Below are positions 23,846 through 32,002 of a DNA stretch of 64,000 bases, piece by piece. The notes below the pieces were generated by a model. The model saw nothing but the letters and a program-made list of their open reading frames with translations, ran no database searches and was not told where the DNA came from. This DNA is from an uncultured Paraprevotella sp. (GTDB taxonomy: Bacteria; Bacteroidota; Bacteroidia; Bacteroidales; Bacteroidaceae): contig URKA01000005.1 of NCBI GenBank assembly GCA_900548345.1, forward strand, positions 1 to 64,000, read 5' to 3'. Position 1 is the first letter of the stretch; the number at the start of each line of letters is the position of its first letter. The position numbers and the translations under genes were made by a program.

Positions 23846-25207
23846 TCATTTCAGCCTGAACATGACCGGTAATGTATAATACAGGTTTACCGCCCGGCCG
23901 CCCTGCTTGGCCGGCGTCCATTTAGGCATCAGGGATACCACCCGTCTGGCCTCCGCCGTCAGGTCGGGATGCGGGCTTTCCACCACTTCCACCTTGTCCG
24001 AAATGGAACCATCCTTGCGGATGATGAGTTTCAAGCGTACCCTTCCCTGGATGCCCTTCGCCTGGCATGAATCCGGATACCTCACGTTTTGGACCATGAA
24101 CTTCATCAGTTCCATTTCCCCACCTGGGAAAATTGGAAGTTCTTCCGCCATGCTGTATACGGGTTCATCCTGTGCAGCGGAATTTCCTGCCGTTCCCGGC
24201 GAATTTTCCCGCACTGCGGCTTTTACGGTTGCGGATAAATCCGTAACTTTGACGGCTGAGACCTCATCGAGCCGGCCGTCTACTCGGTCCACGAACTCCG
24301 GGTGTGTGAATGACATGAGTGCCAACACGCCCGCCGGCAGCAGATACAAATATTTGCATGCCGCCCACTTGTTTGATTTTTTGTTACACATCATAGCAAT
24401 ACGTTTTTTAAGTGTGCTTTGATTCAAGCCGTTGGCAAAGGATTGCAGTCGTGAGCCAACGGCTTTCTTGATTAAATATAATTGATAACCTCTCTCTTCT
24501 ATCCCATGACGGAGCACATAGTCGTCGGCCTGAAACTCATGTATGCAACGCAAGTCAGCCTCAAGCATCCACACAAGGGGATTGAACCACTGCAAGATTT
24601 CCGCAGCCAGAACCAACAGCGTGTCATAGGAATGCCCGTAACGCACATGCGCTTCCTCATGAAGCAGCACCGCTTCATTCCCCTCTCCTGTCCAGTCTTC
24701 CTCAGACAGCACAACGGAGCGCATCCAGCTGAAAGGGGACAACTTTCCGGCATGGCAATATAGGGTGACGCCACCGGCACGGCAATCCCTCCACAAGCAG
24801 CCCTTGGGAATGAAGCGCAGCATACGCGTGAACTGTATCATGCGGACACCCATGAGAACCACTGCTCCGAGCACATACACAAGAACCGATAAAGCGGCCC
24901 AACGCGCCACACTCAGGCCGCCACCGACCACCGACCGCACCGGCGCATCACCGGCAGTGCGGATTTCATCGGCCAACACCGCATACACGTTTTCTCCCAC
25001 TGCCGCATGACCGAAAAACGACAGGCTTCCCAAAGGATTGCCATGCCATGCAGGCAATAGGAAAGAGACGACCAAGATACCCAGCAACAGTGCCCGGTTC
25101 TGCCGATACAGCCTCTCCCTACGCAGCAATAACGTGTAAGGCAAATACAGCATCGTCAGACACAACGCCGATTTAACGATATAAACAAACAATGTTCCCA
25201 TGTGCAT
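23846..25207 (-). CDS. BlaR1/MecR1-like M56 metallopeptidase with C-terminal TonB domain
   Basis: A 453-residue membrane protein. Hydrophobic segments near the N-terminus frame a zinc peptidase domain with the motif HEEAH (in VLLHEEAHVRYGHSYD). After a further membrane segment (YLYLLPAGVLALM) comes a linker and a TonB C-terminal domain (YPDSCQAKGIQGRVRLKLIIRKDGS onward) in place of the penicillin-sensor domain of true BlaR1. By analogy it would cleave the partner repressor encoded 41 bases upstream when a signal is sensed; that signal is unknown. The TonB part suggests contact with the periplasm or outer membrane. Confidence 0.85.
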   Translation of the reverse strand: MHMGTLFVYIVKSALCLTMLYLPYTLLLRRERLYRQNRALLLGILVVSFLLPAWHGNPLGSLSFFGHAAVGENVYAVLADEIRTAGDAPVRSVVGGGLSVARWAALSVLVYVLGAVVLMGVRMIQFTRMLRFIPKGCLWRDCRAGGVTLYCHAGKLSPFSWMRSVVLSEEDWTGEGNEAVLLHEEAHVRYGHSYDTLLVLAAEILQWFNPLVWMLEADLRCIHEFQADDYVLRHGIEERGYQLYLIKKAVGSRLQSFANGLNQSTLKKRIAMMCNKKSNKWAACKYLYLLPAGVLALMSFTHPEFVDRVDGRLDEVSAVKVTDLSATVKAAVRENSPGTAGNSAAQDEPVYSMAEELPIFPGGEMELMKFMVQNVRYPDSCQAKGIQGRVRLKLIIRKDGSISDKVEVVESPHPDLTAEARRVVSLMPKWTPAKQGGRAVNLYYTLPVMFRLK

Positions 25208-25248
25208 TCAAGTTTTTTGTATTGAAAAAAATCTGCCTAAACACCTTC

Positions 25249-25629
25249 TTAAGGTTGCCGTTCCACCATGTCGAGGATTTCCTTCAGCTCACTGTCCGTA
25301 ATCTTTTCCTCTTTCACAAAGAAACGGACCAATGATGAAAACGACCCGCCGAAAAGGCTGTCCTTCACCTCGCCCAATACCTGCCGGGTGTAGTCTTCCT
25401 TGGTTATCAGCGGAAAGTAGATTTGCGTCTTCGCCCCCTTCACCTTCTCGAAGTCCACAAAGCCCTTGTTGAGCAGGATTTTCATGAAAGTTGCCACCGT
25501 GGTATAAGCCGGCTTCTTGTCCTTGTACTGCTCCAATATCTCGTTTATCGTACCTTTCGAGGAGGGCAATCCCCAAAGAATGGTCATAATCTGCATCTCA
25601 GCCTTGGTCAATGTTGCTTTCTTCTCCAT
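25249..25629 (-). CDS. BlaI/MecI/CopY family transcriptional repressor
   Basis: A 126-residue winged-helix repressor with the family landmarks TKAEMQIMTILWGL, KKPAYTTVATFMKILLNKGFV and a C-terminal dimer helix region (LVRFFVKEEKITDSELKEILDMVE). It is followed by the M56 peptidase gene, the usual order for a sensor-repressor pair, and probably represses its own promoter. Two direct copies of ATATCTAAT flank its -7 box. Confidence 0.9.
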   Translation of the reverse strand: MEKKATLTKAEMQIMTILWGLPSSKGTINEILEQYKDKKPAYTTVATFMKILLNKGFVDFEKVKGAKTQIYFPLITKEDYTRQVLGEVKDSLFGGSFSSLVRFFVKEEKITDSELKEILDMVERQP

Positions 25630-25630
25630 A

Positions 25631-25674
25631 ATATCTAATCCTTTCGATTTGTATGAATCAAAAGTATATCTAAT
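25631..25674. promoter_or_regulatory. Promoter and candidate operator of the blaI-blaR1-like pair
   Basis: On the minus strand 25659-25666 reads TACTTTTG, a -7 box. Two direct copies of ATATCTAAT (25631-25639 and 25666-25674), followed by the palindrome TAATTAATTA (25671-25680), frame it. Repressor binding here is inferred. Confidence 0.45.
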
Positions 25675-25813
25675 TAATTAAATATGCAAGAAAAAATCGG
25701 GGATTCCTTTTACTCCATACATATTTTTAACGTCTGTTATTAGTAATTGCCACAATATGACGGAGCTGATGAAATGGAACGAAAGAATTTTTCGGCGTTT
25801 TCGGAAAAACTGT

Positions 25814-25821
25814 TATCTTTG
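25814..25821 (+). promoter_or_regulatory. Bacteroides -7 box for the trio at 25848-28058
   Basis: TATCTTTG fits TAnnTTTG and lies 26 bases before the first start codon of the three-gene unit. Confidence 0.6.
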
Positions 25822-25847
25822 TATATGCTTTCAATAAAACCTTTTAT

Positions 25848-26255
25848 ATGCTTATTGTCAAATTAGGCGGAACGGACAAACAACTGTACGAGTTGGTGGC
25901 TCCGCTTGTCATGAACCCTGCCATTATACGCCAGAACAACAACTATCCCTACAAGACATCACGCAACCACATCTGGTATCTTGCCTCAGAACAGGGACTG
26001 GTTCTCGGTTTCATACCTGTAAAGACCGGAGACAACGGGGCCTTGATTGACAATTACTGGTTCAGGGGAGATGACATGCAAGTTGCCGACGCATTACTGG
26101 AAAGCGTGACAGGGGATTTCGGCGATGCCGGACTGCTGTCGGCCCTTGTACACAAACGACACGTTGAAACGTTCGGGACGCACGGGTTCGTCACCACGAA
26201 GATATGGAGCAAATACGACAAAATGCAATACCGCAAACAACCGGCACAAGAATGA
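25848..26255 (+). CDS. Small GNAT-like protein, first gene of the IbrAB-like trio
   Basis: A 135-residue protein I cannot name with certainty. The alternation of strands and helices (IWYLASEQGLVLGFIPV, ALIDNYWF, LLSALVHKRHVETFGTHGFVTTKIWSKYDKMQY) resembles a compact GNAT acyltransferase: a strand pair, a helix near LLSALVHKRH, then a GF-x-W-x-Y-x-M ending common in that fold. The pantetheine-binding loop is not obvious. It shares four bases (ATGA) with the next gene, so it is translationally coupled to the IbrA-like protein. It has its own -7 box upstream. Confidence 0.5.
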   Translation: MLIVKLGGTDKQLYELVAPLVMNPAIIRQNNNYPYKTSRNHIWYLASEQGLVLGFIPVKTGDNGALIDNYWFRGDDMQVADALLESVTGDFGDAGLLSALVHKRHVETFGTHGFVTTKIWSKYDKMQYRKQPAQE

Positions 26256-27550
26256 TACGACAACTTAATGTATACGAAGCCGTACAAAGAAGACTGGAAA
26301 TCCTGTTCGAGAACTTCGACTACGTATATGTCTCCTTTTCGGGAGGAAAAGACAGTAGTGTGCTCCTCAACCTCTGCATCGAATACATCCGCAAGCACGC
26401 GCCGAACAAAAGGTTGGGAGTTTTCCACATGGACTATGAAGCGCAGTACGACCATACCACCGAATTTGTAAGAAAGACATTGGCTTCCAACCGCGACATT
26501 TTGGACGTATACCATTGTTGCGTGCCCTTCAAAGTAACCACATGCGCTTCAATGTACCAATCCTACTGGCGGCCATGGAACGAAGCCGAGAAGGACATCT
26601 GGGTGCGCCAGATGCCGAAAGGATGCTACACGGCAAAGGATTTCGACTTCTTTACGGACGACTTATGGGACTATGACTTCCAGTTCCTGTTCTCCGCATG
26701 GCTACACCGGAAGATGAAATGCCAGCGTATCTGTTGCCTGGTAGGCATCCGCACACAGGAGAGCTACAACCGTTGGAGGGTCATCCACAGCGAAAGGAAC
26801 TACCAACACCTTTCCCATTATAAATGGACCTATAAGGTAAACAAACACATCTACAACGCATATCCCATCTACGACTGGTCAACCTCGGACATCTGGGTTG
26901 CCAACGGAAGATTCCGCTGGGATTATAACCGCCTGTACGATTTGTACTACCAGGCCGGAGTGCCACTCAGCCGACAGCGCGTAGCCAGTCCGTTCATTTC
27001 GCAGGCCATCCCCACACTCATGATTTACAAGGCCATAGAACCGGACACATGGGGGCGTCTCATAAGCCGCGTGAACGGCGTGAACTTTGCCGCCATCTAC
27101 GGCGGAACAACAGCAATGGGATGGAAACACATCAAATGTCCGCCCGGATTCTCGTGGAAGCAGTACATGTACTTTCTACTTGACACCCTTCCGGAAAACA
27201 CCCGTAAGAACTACCTGAGGAAACTTGACGTCAGCATCAGATTCTGGCGGAACCGGGGCGGATGCCTGGCAGACCAGACCATAGAAAAGCTCAGGAAGGC
27301 CGGAGTGGAACTTGACGTAGGAAAAGAGTCTTCATACCGGACAAACAAGAAACCCGTCAGAATGGAATATATAGATGACATCCAAATTGAGGAGTTCAAG
27401 GAGATTCCCACCTACAAGCGCGTATGTATCTGTATCCTGAAAAACGACCATGTGTGCAAATACATGGGATTCGCACAAACCAAGCAGGAGAAGGAGATGC
27501 GCGAAGAAGTCATGAAGAAATATAAAGCAATAGAACATGGAAAAGTTTGA
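26252..27550 (+). CDS. IbrA-like PAPS reductase-family protein (DUF3440)
   Basis: A 432-residue member of the PP-loop PAPS reductase family with DUF3440 character. The ATP pyrophosphatase loop SGGKDS is at residues 30-35; RICCLVGIRTQESYNRW and the YPIYDWSTSDIWV and ASPFISQAIPTLMIYKAIEPDTWGRLISRVNG segments match the family. It resembles IbrA of E. coli, a regulator of immunoglobulin-binding proteins whose chemistry is unknown. The start at 26252 overlaps the preceding stop (ATGA); the frame begins earlier at 26204 but inside the first gene. It overlaps the next gene by 14 bases. Sulfur or nucleotide transfer is possible. Confidence 0.8.
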   Translation: MIRQLNVYEAVQRRLEILFENFDYVYVSFSGGKDSSVLLNLCIEYIRKHAPNKRLGVFHMDYEAQYDHTTEFVRKTLASNRDILDVYHCCVPFKVTTCASMYQSYWRPWNEAEKDIWVRQMPKGCYTAKDFDFFTDDLWDYDFQFLFSAWLHRKMKCQRICCLVGIRTQESYNRWRVIHSERNYQHLSHYKWTYKVNKHIYNAYPIYDWSTSDIWVANGRFRWDYNRLYDLYYQAGVPLSRQRVASPFISQAIPTLMIYKAIEPDTWGRLISRVNGVNFAAIYGGTTAMGWKHIKCPPGFSWKQYMYFLLDTLPENTRKNYLRKLDVSIRFWRNRGGCLADQTIEKLRKAGVELDVGKESSYRTNKKPVRMEYIDDIQIEEFKEIPTYKRVCICILKNDHVCKYMGFAQTKQEKEMREEVMKKYKAIEHGKV

Positions 27551-28058
27551 AAGCCCTGTATACCAAGTAATCGCCGTGCCTGTCGAGAAAGTCGTGGCCA
27601 ACAACTACAACCCGAACATCGTGGCTCCGCCGGAGATGAAACTGCTCGAACTGTCAATCTGGGAAGACGGCTACACGATGCCTTGCGTATGTTACTACCA
27701 TGCCGACAAAGACCTGTATGAAATAGTTGACGGGTTCCACCGCTACATGGTCATGAAAACCTCACGGAGAATCTATGAACGCGAAAGGGGGATGCTGCCG
27801 GTATCGGTCATCAATAAAGACATCTCCAACCGCATGGCATCCACCATCCGCCACAACCGTGCACGAGGGGTACACACCGTGGAACTGATGAGCGGCATCG
27901 TATCCGAACTCACCCGGTCGGGCATGTCGGACACTTGGATTATGCGCAACATAGGCATGAGCAAAGATGAACTTCTGCGGCTGAAACAGGTTACCGGACT
28001 TGCCGATTTGTTTGCCGACAAGGAATTCGGAAAATCCGAAGACTGGGCGGAAGAATAG
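27537..28058 (+). CDS. IbrB-like ParB/sulfiredoxin-fold protein
   Basis: A 173-residue protein with a ParB/Srx N-terminal domain, its phosphate-binding motif in YEIVDGFHRY (DGFHR at 65-69), then a helix-turn-helix-like region (about 112-150, SGMSDTWIMRNIGMSKDELLRLKQ) and the ending GLADLFADKEFGKSEDW. It matches the IbrB side of the IbrAB pair. It starts inside the end of the IbrA-like gene (14-base overlap), so the two are made together. ParB domains of this kind bind or hydrolyse CTP or ATP, and some act as nucleases; which applies is unknown. A perfect hairpin contains its stop codon. Confidence 0.78.
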   Translation: MEKFESPVYQVIAVPVEKVVANNYNPNIVAPPEMKLLELSIWEDGYTMPCVCYYHADKDLYEIVDGFHRYMVMKTSRRIYERERGMLPVSVINKDISNRMASTIRHNRARGVHTVELMSGIVSELTRSGMSDTWIMRNIGMSKDELLRLKQVTGLADLFADKEFGKSEDWAEE

Positions 28059-28086
28059 AGGGGGCGGGAAAATCCCGCCCCCTCTA
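28056..28086. terminator. Perfect hairpin between the trio and the esterase gene
   Basis: A 14-bp GC-rich stem TAGAGGGGGCGGGA (28056-28069) pairs perfectly with 28073-28086 around AAA. It includes the stop codon TAG of the IbrB-like gene and ends one base before the stop of the convergent esterase gene, so it can serve both. There is no T run. Confidence 0.65.
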
Positions 28087-29547
28087 TCAGTCTTTCTTCT
28101 GCAAGGCACGGGCCACCGTTTCGGCCATGGCCTGCGCACCGGCCTCATTAGGATGAATACCGTCCGACTGCATCAAGTCGGGACGACCCTCAAATACGGA
28201 ATACAGGTCGATGACCTGTAGCCTGTTCTTCTTGGCCATCTTATCTATCAACGGCTTCACTTCGTTCACAATGACACTGTCCGATATGTCGAACGACGGT
28301 TTCAGCGCCTTGGCCGGATAAGCCAGACAGATGCGCGGATGCGAAGGCAACGCTTTCAGTTCGTCTATCATCTTCTGCATGTCGCCGGCAAACTCATCCT
28401 TGTGCGCCCAGTTATAGGGTTTGCTGTCATTCGTACCGAGTTTGATGACCACAATGTCGGGATTGAAGTCCTTGCAGGCCTGATAAGCCTGATTGGCCAT
28501 ATAGGGACAATCACCTTTCTGTAGCATGGTATGCCCGCTCACACCGAAATTTCTCACAAGATATTTCCCGCCCAGAATCTTGCCTAAACGGGCCGGATAG
28601 CCACGCTCATCACTGAACGGTATGCCGTGACCGTCTGTGATGCTGTTCCCCACACAGGCCACCCTGACCACATCGGGCGCGGGAGCTTTCAGCGATTCCA
28701 GCCATGCCGACAGGTCGGCCAGCATCCGGTCGTGGTGGGCAAACGAGGTGCGGAATCCCCATCCGTGTCCGCCCGTAGGATAGACATGCATCTCGGCATA
28801 AATCCCACTCTTCTGCAAAGACTCGTAATAATCAGTGGAATTGGCCGGAGGCACGGCCGTATCGTCATTGCTGAGCAGCAATATGGCCGGCGGCACAATG
28901 TGGCGGCGCACGTTGCGCTCATTGGAAAATCTGCGCTGCAAGTCGTCCGACGCATCCTTGCCCAGCAGGGCTTCCAGCGAGCCGCGGTGGGTCTTTCCCC
29001 GCTCCATGGAAATCACCGGATAAAAGAGTATCTGGAAAGCCGGACGGATACCGTAGGGCGCACTCACGGCCATGGTAGATGCCAGATGTCCGCCTGCCGA
29101 CGAGCCCATAATACCTATATCGTAGGGATTGAGATGCCACTCTGAGGCATGCTCGTGAATCAGCCTCAAGGCTTCCTGTGCATCACTGAAAGGCACGTTG
29201 CGGTTGCCGAAAGGCATGCGATATTTCAGTACAATGCAGGCAATGCCCCGGCTGTTGAAGAACGGTGCCCAGTCATATCCCTCATGCTCCATCGCCAGAT
29301 GAGTGTATCCTCCTCCGGGACATACCAGCACCGCACGCCCTGTAGCTGTCGATGAATCAGGCAGGAACACGCGCATTTCCGGCGTGAATATCCCCTTTCG
29401 ACCGTCTTCCGGAAGATTTTCCCTACCGTTGGTCACCACAGGCCCTTGCGGCCATAATTTCACATCGAACCATTTGCCGGCCTGCTGTGCCATGACGCTT
29501 CCGAAACACAGGACGCACAGGACGGCCATCAATAAACCTTTTCTCAT
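28087..29547 (-). CDS. Exported two-domain esterase (alpha/beta hydrolase + SGNH)
   Basis: A signal peptide (MRKGLLMAVLCVLCFGSVMAQQ) is followed by an alpha/beta-hydrolase domain with an oxyanion segment GGGYTHLA and the nucleophile serine in GSSAGGHLA, like acetyl-xylan or related esterases, and then an SGNH/GDSL domain with GNSITDGHG, GTNDSKPYNW and the catalytic DGIHPNEAG. About 486 residues. Two esterases on one chain suggest deacetylation of a decorated glycan in the periplasm or at the cell surface. The frame begins at 29553, two codons earlier. It converges on the trio with one shared terminator. Confidence 0.88.
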   Translation of the reverse strand: MRKGLLMAVLCVLCFGSVMAQQAGKWFDVKLWPQGPVVTNGRENLPEDGRKGIFTPEMRVFLPDSSTATGRAVLVCPGGGYTHLAMEHEGYDWAPFFNSRGIACIVLKYRMPFGNRNVPFSDAQEALRLIHEHASEWHLNPYDIGIMGSSAGGHLASTMAVSAPYGIRPAFQILFYPVISMERGKTHRGSLEALLGKDASDDLQRRFSNERNVRRHIVPPAILLLSNDDTAVPPANSTDYYESLQKSGIYAEMHVYPTGGHGWGFRTSFAHHDRMLADLSAWLESLKAPAPDVVRVACVGNSITDGHGIPFSDERGYPARLGKILGGKYLVRNFGVSGHTMLQKGDCPYMANQAYQACKDFNPDIVVIKLGTNDSKPYNWAHKDEFAGDMQKMIDELKALPSHPRICLAYPAKALKPSFDISDSVIVNEVKPLIDKMAKKNRLQVIDLYSVFEGRPDLMQSDGIHPNEAGAQAMAETVARALQKKD

Positions 29548-29578
29548 AAACATATATCAGTTAAACAACATTTGAAAA

Positions 29579-29586
29579 CAAAAATA
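29579..29586 (-). promoter_or_regulatory. Bacteroides -7 box for the esterase gene
   Basis: The minus strand reads TATTTTTG, 31 bases upstream of the esterase start. It is back to back with the lysozyme promoter. Confidence 0.5.
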
Positions 29587-29618
29587 CGAATATAAATCGA
29601 AACGAGGATACTGAAATG

Positions 29619-29650
29619 TTTGTTTTTCCTCGATAAAATCGCTATTTTTG
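29619..29650 (+). promoter_or_regulatory. Complete Bacteroides promoter for the GH25 gene
   Basis: TTTG at 29619-29622 and TATTTTTG at 29643-29650 are separated by 20 bases, the canonical -33/-7 spacing. The start codon is 20 bases further on. Confidence 0.7.
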
Positions 29651-29670
29651 CACGGAAACATTCGAAACTC

Positions 29671-30480
29671 ATGAGAAACCTTATTCCTGCAATATCCATC
29701 GCGCTGTGTTGCCTGACGGTTTGTCCGGCGCACGCACGCAAAAAAGATAAGAAGAATGGCGGACACGATGAAATGGTGCTTGCCATGATTGAGCCGGACC
29801 AGATGGTCATGCCGAGCACTCCGCACGTAGAGGCAGCTCCGGTGGAGGAAGCATGCCGTCATGACATGCCGTCCTCAAAAAACAGATATGGCATAGACGT
29901 GTCCCGTTATCAGGGTGTCATCGACTGGCCGACGGTGAAAACCGACTGCAACGTAAGTTATGTCTACCTGAAGGCCACAGAGGGCGCGTCACTGGTGGAC
30001 AACACTTATCATTATAATTTAAAGGAAGCCCGCAAGGCCGGAATCAAGGTGGGATGCTACCACTTCTTCAGCCCCACCATCGACCCTGCCACGCAATTCA
30101 AGAACTTCTCCAATGTGGTGAAACTGAAAGAACACGACCTGATTCCCATCATCGACGTGGAAAACCGCGGAAGGGGCAGTCTGGAAGGTTTCCGCCAGCG
30201 CCTGTCGCAGTTTCTCCGCATGGTGGAGGAGCATTACGGCATCCAGCCGATTATCTACACATCGAGCAACTTCTACAACAAATACCTGGCAGGCGGATAT
30301 ACGGACTACAAGTATATGATTGCCCGCTACAAGGATGAAGTGCCCCAACTTACGGATGATGTCCAGTTTGTCATGTGGCAATTTACCGCAAACGGCACCA
30401 TCAGTGGCATCAAGGGTCCTGTAGACCGAAGCCGCTTCATGGATGACTATCATCTGGGCGACATCATGCTGAGAAAATAG
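29671..30480 (+). CDS. Exported GH25 family lysozyme
   Basis: Muramidase fold of 269 residues after a signal peptide (MRNLIPAISIALCCLTVCPAHA). A charged linker of about 60 residues precedes the GH25 domain, with YGIDVSRYQGVIDW, YVYLKATEG, GCYHFF and LIPIIDVEN supplying the acidic active-site residues, and MWQFTANGTISGI near the end. It would cleave peptidoglycan in the periplasm or act outside the cell. The start at 29671 gives the signal peptide and fits the promoter; the longer frame from 29620 does not. Confidence 0.9.
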   Translation: MRNLIPAISIALCCLTVCPAHARKKDKKNGGHDEMVLAMIEPDQMVMPSTPHVEAAPVEEACRHDMPSSKNRYGIDVSRYQGVIDWPTVKTDCNVSYVYLKATEGASLVDNTYHYNLKEARKAGIKVGCYHFFSPTIDPATQFKNFSNVVKLKEHDLIPIIDVENRGRGSLEGFRQRLSQFLRMVEEHYGIQPIIYTSSNFYNKYLAGGYTDYKYMIARYKDEVPQLTDDVQFVMWQFTANGTISGIKGPVDRSRFMDDYHLGDIMLRK

Positions 30481-30495
30481 TTCTGTTTACCCAAT

Positions 30496-30541
30496 AAAAT
30501 GCACACAGGTGAGCGTTTCAACGCTGACAGGTGAGCGTTTT
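30496..30541. repeat. 46-bp intergenic element of two 22-bp units
   Basis: Begins AAAATGC and ends GCGTTTT. Units 30501-30522 and 30523-30544 share ACAGGTGAGCGTTT. It lies between the convergent lysozyme and PAP2 genes. Confidence 0.8.
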
Positions 30542-30548
30542 CAGGACT

Positions 30549-31247
30549 TCACACGCCAAGAGACACGGCGCGGACAGCGAGCACGATATAGGTCAGGTAA
30601 AGCGTGGTCTGAAACACATCCAAGTCGCGGATGGCAAACCCGGTGGATGTGTATTGCGATGAGATGAACCCTTTGTCCACAGCCATCTTCCTTTGCAGGA
30701 AAGCATACAGCAAGTACAGCATTCCGCCCACGAACAATCCCCATAACATGCCGAAGAAGATGTCGCCGGGATAATGCACGCCCAGATAAATGCGCGAATA
30801 GGAACACAACGCCGCCCACAGGAAAAGCGAAACCGACACCCATACATGGCGTATCAACAAAGCCAGAAAGATGCCCACGGCAAAGGTGTTGGCGGCGTGA
30901 CTGCTGATGAAACCGTAACGTCCGCCGCGATAGCCGTCGACCACATCTACAAGGTACATCAGCTGAGGGTCCTGGGCAGGACGGAAACGGGCAAAATAAG
31001 GTTTGCAGAACGATGAGGAAAACTGGTCGGCCACAAGAATGGCCAGTGCCACCATTCCTATAATCAGTCCGACTTCGCGCATGCTGTTGTTTTTGATGAT
31101 GACGTATATCAGTACCACCGCCACCGGAAGCCATGCCACGGTGCTGGTAATACCCGTCATAAAGTGGTCCCAGAACAGCGAATCACTACCGTTGAGTGCC
31201 AGCAACAGACGTTGGTCGAATTGAATCAGCTCATCCATACGTGTCAT
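30549..31247 (-). CDS. PAP2 family membrane phosphatase
   Basis: Lipid phosphatase fold of 232 residues with several membrane segments and the three PAP2 motifs: KPYFARFRP, SSHAANTFAVG and SRIYLGVHYPGD. Possible substrates are undecaprenyl pyrophosphate, phosphatidylglycerophosphate or lipid A phosphate (LpxE/LpxF-like); the sequence does not decide. The ATG at 31247 shares one base with the stop codon of the preceding BatE-like gene (TGATG), so it is coupled to the bat operon. The frame extends further, but those codons lie inside that gene. Confidence 0.9.
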   Translation of the reverse strand: MTRMDELIQFDQRLLLALNGSDSLFWDHFMTGITSTVAWLPVAVVLIYVIIKNNSMREVGLIIGMVALAILVADQFSSSFCKPYFARFRPAQDPQLMYLVDVVDGYRGGRYGFISSHAANTFAVGIFLALLIRHVWVSVSLFLWAALCSYSRIYLGVHYPGDIFFGMLWGLFVGGMLYLLYAFLQRKMAVDKGFISSQYTSTGFAIRDLDVFQTTLYLTYIVLAVRAVSLGV

Positions 31248-31990
31248 CAGATTATTTCCATCGACTTGGCGGGAATCCACCCTCTTTTTCCGTCGGCGAT
31301 GCGAATCTCTTTCCAGTCTTTCATGGAATCATCGATGATTTCCACACGGGTGCCTTCATGCAATACAAACAAGTCGGTACCCGACTCATTGGGTGTACTC
31401 TTCACCACCTCGGATGCCGTCATGACCACAGCCCCCGTACGCACGGTCTGCGCAACATATTGCCTGTAAGCGAATATATTGGAGAAAATGACGACCAGCA
31501 ACATGAACAGTGCGCCGAAAAATCCGAGTTTCTTCAATGCCACCCTGTTGCTGAAATAAAAGACGAATGCCAACAGGCACATCAGCACAAATGCTACCAC
31601 ACCTGTACAGGCCCACCCGTCCATGCTCATGACGTTGACCAGGGATTTGAACCACGTGATGAAAAACATCTCGCTTTCGGGAATGATCTTGTCCACAGTC
31701 TTGGCACGCGCCAGTTCAAGGTTGAAACGGACGTCGGCATCCGCAGGGTCGAGCAGGAAGGCGCGCTCGTAGTTCAATACCGCAGGGGCGATGCGGTCGG
31801 TCTTATAGTAACAATTGCCCAGATTATAGTATATGTCTGCACTCTCTCCCTCTTTCAACATACCGGAATAGAGGCTGATGGCTTCATCGTATTTGCCGGC
31901 GGCATACGCGCTGTCTGCCGCCGCTTTATTCTGCGCCTGTACCGCTGCCCAGCATGTCAGGCTCATCCATATCATGAATAGTCTTTTCAT
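31247..31990 (-). CDS. batE: BatE-like protein with TPR and SH3 domains
   Basis: A 247-residue envelope protein: signal peptide (MKRLFMIWMSLTCWAAVQAQ), three TPR-like repeats (AYAAGKYDEAISLYSGMLK, ADIYYNLGNCYYKTD, PAVLNYERAFLLDP), two membrane segments (about 120-140 and 150-175) and a C-terminal SH3-like domain ending GKRGWIPAKSMEII. It is the last bat gene before the PAP2 gene and probably works with the von Willebrand proteins BatA and BatB at the inner membrane. Confidence 0.85.
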   Translation of the reverse strand: MKRLFMIWMSLTCWAAVQAQNKAAADSAYAAGKYDEAISLYSGMLKEGESADIYYNLGNCYYKTDRIAPAVLNYERAFLLDPADADVRFNLELARAKTVDKIIPESEMFFITWFKSLVNVMSMDGWACTGVVAFVLMCLLAFVFYFSNRVALKKLGFFGALFMLLVVIFSNIFAYRQYVAQTVRTGAVVMTASEVVKSTPNESGTDLFVLHEGTRVEIIDDSMKDWKEIRIADGKRGWIPAKSMEII

Positions 31991-32002
31991 AAAAGAAACG
32001 TT

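Noticed and set aside
25631..28058. A phage or integrative element around the IbrAB-like trio.
   Set aside because: No integrase, recombinase, tRNA target, direct-repeat ends or composition break is visible at its borders.
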